Shown here: positions 58,556 through 64,000 of the stretch, piece by piece
Layout: every line of letters starts with the position of its first letter
How positions within the stretch are numbered: position 1 is the first letter of the stretch
NCBI GenBank assembly: GCA_037043455.1
Contig: JAWPHD010005115.1
Span: forward strand, 1-64,000
Direction of reading: 5' to 3'
DNA length: 64,000 nt
Source: Cyrtodaria siliqua
Lineage: Eukaryota > Mollusca > Bivalvia > Adapedonta > Hiatellidae
The notes under the pieces: model-generated
Database searches by the model: none
The model's input: only the letters and a program-made list of their open reading frames with translations
Told to the model about the DNA's origin: nothing
Made by a program: the position numbers and the translations under genes

Positions 58556-59080
58556 GGGGTCCCAAAGGGGGGTTGTGTTCACGTGATCACGTAAAATAAA
58601 AACAAGGATCACGTCTTCACGTGAAAATAGCAGAACTTTCACATTTCACGTTAAATGTGGATGAGCGGACGTGAAGCGCTATAGGCTCGAGCTTCTCTAG
58701 TACAATGTGTGGGTTGCAACAACAACAACAAAACAACAAAACAAAACCACACACAATCACACACAAACTTGAGCCGTCAGATGTATTCTGAGGCTTTCAA
58801 ATTGACAACAGCATTCTGGCATCTCATGTGGTATAAAAGTTATGACAAAAAGGGAACATTTCACATACCTGGGAGGAGGAGGGACACTAAAAAGACTGAA
58901 AAGGACTAAAAATTCATGTTTCAAGTCACCATATCACGCGATCACGTTTTACCAAGACCAAAATCACGGATCACGCTGATATAATTTTCACGCAATCACG
59001 CAAAAATATTGTTTGTTTCACGTGTCACGTTTTTAAAAACACCCCGATCACGTTTTCACGCAAAACCCCTTTGGGACCCT
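58556..59080. mobile_element. hAT-like MITE, 525 bp, copy 1
   Basis: The ends GGGGTCCCAAAGGGG and CCCCTTTGGGACCCT are inverted, and CTTATCAG lies on both sides (58548-58555 and 59081-59088). The interior is rich in CACGTGATCACG and TTCACG phrases on both strands. No coding potential is seen. Confidence 0.85.
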
Positions 59081-59726
59081 CTTATCAGTATTGATATGTG
59101 TACATGTTTATCCACAAACATTCTGGCACCTTAACTGGTATTAAAACAAGATTATTTCAGTAATTAACTTATTTCATTCTGGCACCTTATCTGGTCTTAA
59201 AACAAGATTGATGATTTCAGTTATTAACCCAAAATAATGGTAGTGTTTTTTTTAAGAGTAATTCCTCTCTTCAAAAAGTATGTGTTTTTCCCCTTTTTAA
59301 TATTAAATGAAAGACTGAGACTTATAACATATAAAAAATACAATCTTTCTTCTTTATTTTCACATTGTCAAAATTCCCGCTTTTTCAAACTCATGTCTAT
59401 TTTTTCCCCCTCTAAAGGGCCCCGACCCCATTCCCCCAAAAATAAACAAGAGGCCTAAGAGGGCATAAAAAGGCTAACCTCAACTTATCCTTTTTATATA
59501 AACACCATAAATCCTGTCTTTACACTGTGCTTCTTCCTTTACTATATGCCTCCCTTTGGTGGGGGGTGGGGAGCAAGCATAAAAAGACTAACTTCAACTT
59601 ATCCTTTTTATATAAACACCATAAATCCTGTCTTTACACTGTGCTTCTTCCTTTAATTACTGAGAAATGTGAGCTTTCTCTAAGCCGTTATCAGCAGGCA
59701 ACTTGTAAAATAAACAGCCTTATCAG

Positions 59727-60242
59727 GGGGTCCCAAAGGGGGGTTGTGTTCACGTGATCACGTAAAATAAAAACAAGGATCACGTCTTCACGTGAAAATA
59801 GCAGAACTTTCACATTTCACGTTAAATGTGGATGAGCGGACGTGAAGCGCTATAGGCTCGAGCTTCTCTAGTACAATGTGTGGGTTGCAACAACAACAAC
59901 AAAACAACAAAACAAAACCACACACAATCACACACAAACTTGAGCCGTCAGATGTATTCTGAGGCTTTCAAATTGACAACAGCATTCTGGCATCTCATGT
60001 GGTATAAAAGTTATGACAAAAAGGGAACATTTCACATACCTGGGAGGAGGAGGGACACTAAAAAGGACTAAAAATTCATGTTTCAAGTCACCATATCACG
60101 CGATCACGTTTTACCAAGACCAAAATCACGGATCACGCTGATATAATTTTCACGCAATCACGCAAAAATATTGTTTGTTTCACGTGTCACGTTTTTAAAA
60201 ACACCCCGATCACGTTTTCACGCAAAACCCCTTTGGGACCCT
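59727..60242. mobile_element. hAT-like MITE, 516 bp, copy 2
   Basis: This is the duplicated counterpart of the MITE at 58556, with the same CTTATCAG flanks (59719-59726 and 60243-60250) and a 9-bp deletion near its middle. It arose by segmental duplication, not by an independent insertion. Confidence 0.88.
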
Positions 60243-60610
60243 CTTATCAGTATTGATATGTGTACATGTTTATCCACAAACATTCTGGCACCTTAACTGG
60301 TATTAAAACAAGATTATTTCAGTAATTAACTTATTTCATTCTGGCACCTTATCTGGTCTTAAAACAAGATTGATGATTTCAGTTATTAACCCAAAATAAT
60401 GGTAGTGTTTTTTTTAAGAGTAATTCCCCTCTTCAAAAAGTATGTGTTTTTCCCCTTTTTAATATTAAATGAAAGACTGAGACTTATAACATATAAAAAA
60501 TACAATCTTTCTACTTTATTTTCACATTGTCAAAATTCCCGCTTTTTCAAACTCATGTCTATTTTTTCCCCCTCTAAAGGGCCCCGACCCCATTCCCCCA
60601 AAAATAAACA

Positions 60611-60975
60611 AGAGGCCTAAGAGGGCCTGTGGACGCTCTACTGGCTAACATGGCTTTTATAACATCAATGAAGTTAGTGACTGTCATTTACATTTTTTGG
60701 AAGTTTCGTGCAAAAAACAGCTTTTGAATTAAATCAAGGGCCAGAACTTAAGAATGTCTTAAAGTTCGGTAATGATCAGATGAAAAATGAAGGCCCTACC
60801 GTATTAACAAGGCAAAATATAGCATTTTTAACTAAATAAAGAGCCATAACTCCTGTTACTGGTCCGACTGGTCCAACATAGAGCTAAAAAAAAATATAAA
60901 AAAAAATAAAAGCAAAAATTAAAAAAAATATAAAAAAAAATTAAAAAATTAAAAAATTAAAAAATTAAAATTAAA
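60611..60975. repeat. Left part of the GAGGCCTAAGAGGGCCTG array element
   Basis: It begins AAGAGGCCTAAGAGGGCCTG and TGGACGCTCTACTGGC as at 34646. After one partial unit it passes into an A-rich low-complexity tract (60888-60975). Confidence 0.7.
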
Positions 60976-62254
60976 ACAAACAAGAGGTCAATGACCTTGA
61001 AGCTCTACTGATTGATTTTGATTTCAAGAAGTAGTCGCTACAGACTTGTTTTTTGAAAATCTATTTTTAACCGTGGTGGCCATCTTGACTTTCCGGCCGA
61101 CCTGAAATTTTTCTAGGATCAACTAGACATCAAGAGCAACATTCCTGTGAAGTTTCATGAACATCCGTCAAGTAGTTTCAGAGGAGTAGTCGCTACAAGT
61201 TTTTACTATATAACTATATGTAACCAAAGACGGCCACTGGCAGCCATGTTTAACGTCGAATCAAAATAATTTTCCACAAGGATCAACATCAAGTCATGCT
61301 GATCATTTTAGAAAAAGTCCCATATCAATATCACTTATAGTTTTGAAGAAGTAGTCGCTACAAACTTATTTATTTTAAATCTATTTTTAGCTGTGGCGGC
61401 CATCTTGAATTTCCGGCCGACCTGAAATTTTTCTAGGATCAACTAGACATCAAGAGCAACATTCCTGTGAAGTTTCATGAATATCCGTCAAGTAGTTTCA
61501 GAGGAGTAGTCGCTACAAGTTTTTACTATATAACATTATGTAACCAAAGATGGCCACTGGCAGCCATGTTTAACGTCGAATCAAAATAATTTTCCACAAG
61601 GATTAACATCATGTCATGCCGGTCATTTTAGAAAAAGTCCCATATCAATATCACTTATAGTTTTCAAGAAGTAGTCGCTACAAACTTCCTTTTTAAAAAT
61701 CTATTTTTAGCTGTGACGGCCATCTTGAATTTCCGGCCGACCTGAAATTTTGCTAGGATCAATTAGGCATTAAGAGCAACATTCCTGTGAAGTTTCATGA
61801 AAATCCGTCAAGTAGTTTCAGAGGAGTAGTCGCTACAAGTTTTCATTATATAACCCTATGTAAACAAAGATGGCCGCTGGTAGCCATGTTTAACGTCAAA
61901 TCAAAACGATTTTCGACAAGGACCAACATACTGATCATTTTAGAAAAAGTCCCATATCAATATCTCTTATAGTTTTCAAGAAGTAGTCGCTACAAACTTG
62001 TATTTTAAAACTCTATTTTTAGCTTTGGCGGCCATCTTGGATTTCACATCAACATGAATTTTTGCTAGGATCAACTAGACTTTATGGGCAACATTTCTGT
62101 AAAGTTTCATGAATATCCATCCAGTAGTTTCAGAGGAGTTGTCGCTACAAATAAAAGTTTACGGACAGACAGACGGACAGACAGACGGACAGACGGACGA
62201 CGGACACCGCACCACGGCATAAGCTCTGCTGATCTCTGATCAGTAGAGCTAAAA
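60976..62254. repeat. Array element with about 320-bp units, third copy
   Basis: It has the same ends (CAAGAGGTCAATGACCTTGA and CTGATCTCTGATCAGTAGAG) and the same units as 39311-41799. The tail has multiple GACAGACGGACAGA repeats. A fragment of another unit (CATTTCCGGCCGACCTAAA) continues to about 62330. Confidence 0.85.
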
Positions 62255-62339
62255 ATCTGTTTTTAGCCATTTCCGGCCGACCTAAAAAAAATCTGGAATC
62301 AATAAGACATCAAGAGCAACATCAAGAGCAATCTTCAAA

Positions 62340-62608
62340 TGTTTTTTATTTTTTTATTTTTTATATATCGTTTACATGTTAGCTTATGTGTAGCATTGTT
62401 TTTGTATGCCTTTTTTACTTTGAGGTATTGCCTAGACTTCTAAGTGGTAAAACCACAAACAAATGTTAGTAATAATTATGCTATTCTGTTTCAGCCCATT
62501 ATTTGCATTCATGAAACTCTTTATGTCATCCAAAACTATGACTATATGTCAACCTTCTCTTAGATTGCCTTATCTATCTTCTTATCAAATACGTTTACGA
62601 CATTACAT
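62340..62608 (+). other. Likely 5' untranslated part of the L1-like element
   Basis: This AT-rich stretch has stops in all frames and directly precedes the endonuclease ORF. No ORF1 is visible upstream, so the element is either 5'-truncated or of a single-ORF type. The exact 5' boundary could not be placed. Confidence 0.4.
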
Positions 62609-64000
62609 ATGGATTTTAAACTATGCTCTTTAAATGTCAGAGGTTTGGTAAATAAACACAAACGACAACAAGTATTCCACTGGTTAAAGGATCAACACTT
62701 TTCAATATGTCTTTTACAAGAAACACATTTAATTAGCAAATTAGAACAAACATGGAAAACCGAATGGGGTGGTGATGCATATTTCAGCGGAAATAAAAGT
62801 AATAGTGAAGGTGTATGCATTTTAATCAATTCAAACCTATCATACACATTTTTAAACTATACAGATATTGTTTCCGGTAGATTACAAGCTATCGATTTAA
62901 AATATAACGATAAAGAAATAACTTTAATAAATATCTACGGTCTAAATAACGATGATATATCTTTACTCGAAAAGTTACAAAAATACATTTTAGAACATGA
63001 AGATAAAAACTTTGTTATAGGGGGTGATTTCAATACAGTCTTGAATACTGCAATAGATAAAAAGAACGGAAGGATTGATACACATATACGTTGTCGAAAT
63101 AAAGTAAATTCACTAATTGAACTCATTCAGTTAACAGACGTTTGGAGAATACAACATCCAAACACAACTCAATATACATGGCATTCAAACCACAGACCGC
63201 CAATTTTTTGCAGATTAGATTATTTCCTAATTTCTAATAACCTAGTTAATATTACAACAGAAAGTCGGATTAAAGCTGGCTATAAAACAGATCATTCACT
63301 TATTACATTAAATCTAGACCTTAATGTGAAGCAACGAGGTCCAGGGTATTTTAAAATGAACAATAGCTTAATTCTAGAAAGAGATTATCAAGAAAATATT
63401 AAAAACATTATCGAAGAGGTCGCAAATATTAACAAAGACGCAAATCCAAACACATTATGGGAAGTAATTAAAGGTTCTATTAGGAATGAAACAATACGAT
63501 ATGCAACATATAAAAAGAAATGTGATAACAAGCAAGAAAAACAACTTCAAAAAGATATTGAAAACTTAGATATTCGAATGCAAAATATAGTAGACAATGA
63601 TTCTCTGGATGATTTAAAACTGGAAAAAGACAGAAAACAAGCAGAATTAAATGACATTATAGACAACAGAATAAATGGAATTATTATTCGTTCTAAAGCG
63701 CAAATGGTCGAAAGCAATGAAAGAAATAGTAAGCTTTTCTCTAATTTAGAAAAGAAAAAATCGGAAACTAAAACGGTTTCACAAGTTAATATAAATGGAA
63801 AAAATATTACCAATCAGCTAGATATACTAAACGAGCAAAAACGGTTTTACGAACGATTATACAAACAAAAAATCATAAAAACATCCAATTTTAACTTTTT
63901 TAATAATTCAATGAAACGTTTAACCCAAGAAGAAAAGGATACTTGTGACGGTATGTTAACCGAATATGAATGTGCAAATGCTCTAAAAGCCATGAATAAT
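62609..64000 (+). CDS. L1/Tx1-like non-LTR retrotransposon ORF2, 5' part
   Basis: An open frame of 464 codons runs from the ATG to the window edge without a stop. It starts MDFKLCSLNVRGLVNKHKR and shows the apurinic-endonuclease motifs LQETH (residue about 44), INIYGLN, GGDFNT, RLDYFLIS and TDHSLI (about 230) in order. The linker that follows (ERDYQENIKNIIEEV, LKLEKDRKQAEL, QKRFYERLYKQK) leads toward the reverse transcriptase, which lies to the right. The product would nick target DNA and prime reverse transcription in the nucleus. The uninterrupted frame suggests a young copy. Confidence 0.92.
   Translation, partial: MDFKLCSLNVRGLVNKHKRQQVFHWLKDQHFSICLLQETHLISKLEQTWKTEWGGDAYFSGNKSNSEGVCILINSNLSYTFLNYTDIVSGRLQAIDLKYNDKEITLINIYGLNNDDISLLEKLQKYILEHEDKNFVIGGDFNTVLNTAIDKKNGRIDTHIRCRNKVNSLIELIQLTDVWRIQHPNTTQYTWHSNHRPPIFCRLDYFLISNNLVNITTESRIKAGYKTDHSLITLNLDLNVKQRGPGYFKMNNSLILERDYQENIKNIIEEVANINKDANPNTLWEVIKGSIRNETIRYATYKKKCDNKQEKQLQKDIENLDIRMQNIVDNDSLDDLKLEKDRKQAELNDIIDNRINGIIIRSKAQMVESNERNSKLFSNLEKKKSETKTVSQVNINGKNITNQLDILNEQKRFYERLYKQKIIKTSNFNFFNNSMKRLTQEEKDTCDGMLTEYECANALKAMNN

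Larger units (their letters stand above)
58293..60625. repeat. Tandem duplication of a 1.17-kb unit
   Basis: 58293-59463 and 59464-60625 are nearly identical. The visible differences are a 9-bp deletion (AAAAAGACTGAAAAGGACTA versus AAAAAGGACTA near 60062) and a few substitutions, for example at about 60428 and 60513. Both copies include the same hAT-like MITE and start of the AAGAGGCCTAAGAGGGC repeat, so duplication followed those insertions and is recent. Confidence 0.93.

Overview
The window looks like intron-rich animal DNA, most likely from a bivalve mollusc. I base this on the vertebrate-style splice sites, a tRNA-derived SINE of the type common in bivalves, and the many short transposons whose cores are 150-330 bp tandem repeats carrying phrases such as TGACCTTTGACCT and GAAGTTTCATGAA. 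The species assignment is inference. No bacterial operon, CRISPR array or rRNA gene was seen.

One very large minus-strand gene appears to span most of the window, from its ATG at 56740 to beyond the left edge. I could place thirteen coding exons, and every junction has a GT/AG pair and a compatible phase. In order they encode an FHA phosphothreonine-binding domain (56740, 48831-48641, 45715-45606), linker exons (37132-37007, 32576-32445), a 718-codon Glu/Arg/Lys coiled-coil exon (31041-28887), a three-exon domain resembling the LEDGF-type integrase-binding/TFIIS N-terminal fold (24480-24407, 22702-22601, 10834-10708), a long acidic region with two apparent 1-nt frameshifts (10629-7015), and the start of a SLIP-GC-like nuclear dynamin-family GTPase with its P-loop (4626-4543, 3068-2843, 2044-1832). 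If one transcript joins them, the combination is unusual. If not, two or three adjacent genes are involved.

The intron upstream of exon 10834-10708 holds an 8,290-bp element, 10889-19178. It has 316-bp terminal inverted repeats, a 6-bp target duplication (CAGCGC), and a paralogous empty site near 33110. It carries a Polinton/adintovirus-type family B DNA polymerase, now broken, and several small genes not recognised from other elements: two related HTH-plus-membrane-anchor proteins and a cysteine-rich small protein present in three copies, two of them embedded in the inverted repeats. It shows no capsid, protease, ATPase or integrase gene. This compact capsid-less Polinton-like element is the best candidate for an undescribed system here.

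The rest is mostly mobile and repetitive DNA. It includes Harbinger-like MITEs (TIR GGCC, 3-bp duplications), hAT-like MITEs (8-bp or 5-bp duplications), a pogo-like MITE, a TTAA-inserting element, two tRNA-derived SINEs with target duplications, a truncated non-LTR retrotransposon (52772-53735), and an intact-looking L1/Tx1-like ORF2 running off the right edge (62609-64000). Large arrays include a 19-bp minisatellite of about 148 copies (25345-28151), a 37-bp array (50110-52765), a roughly 20-bp array (42000-44430) and a recent 1.17-kb tandem duplication (58293-60625) beside a run of 37 G.
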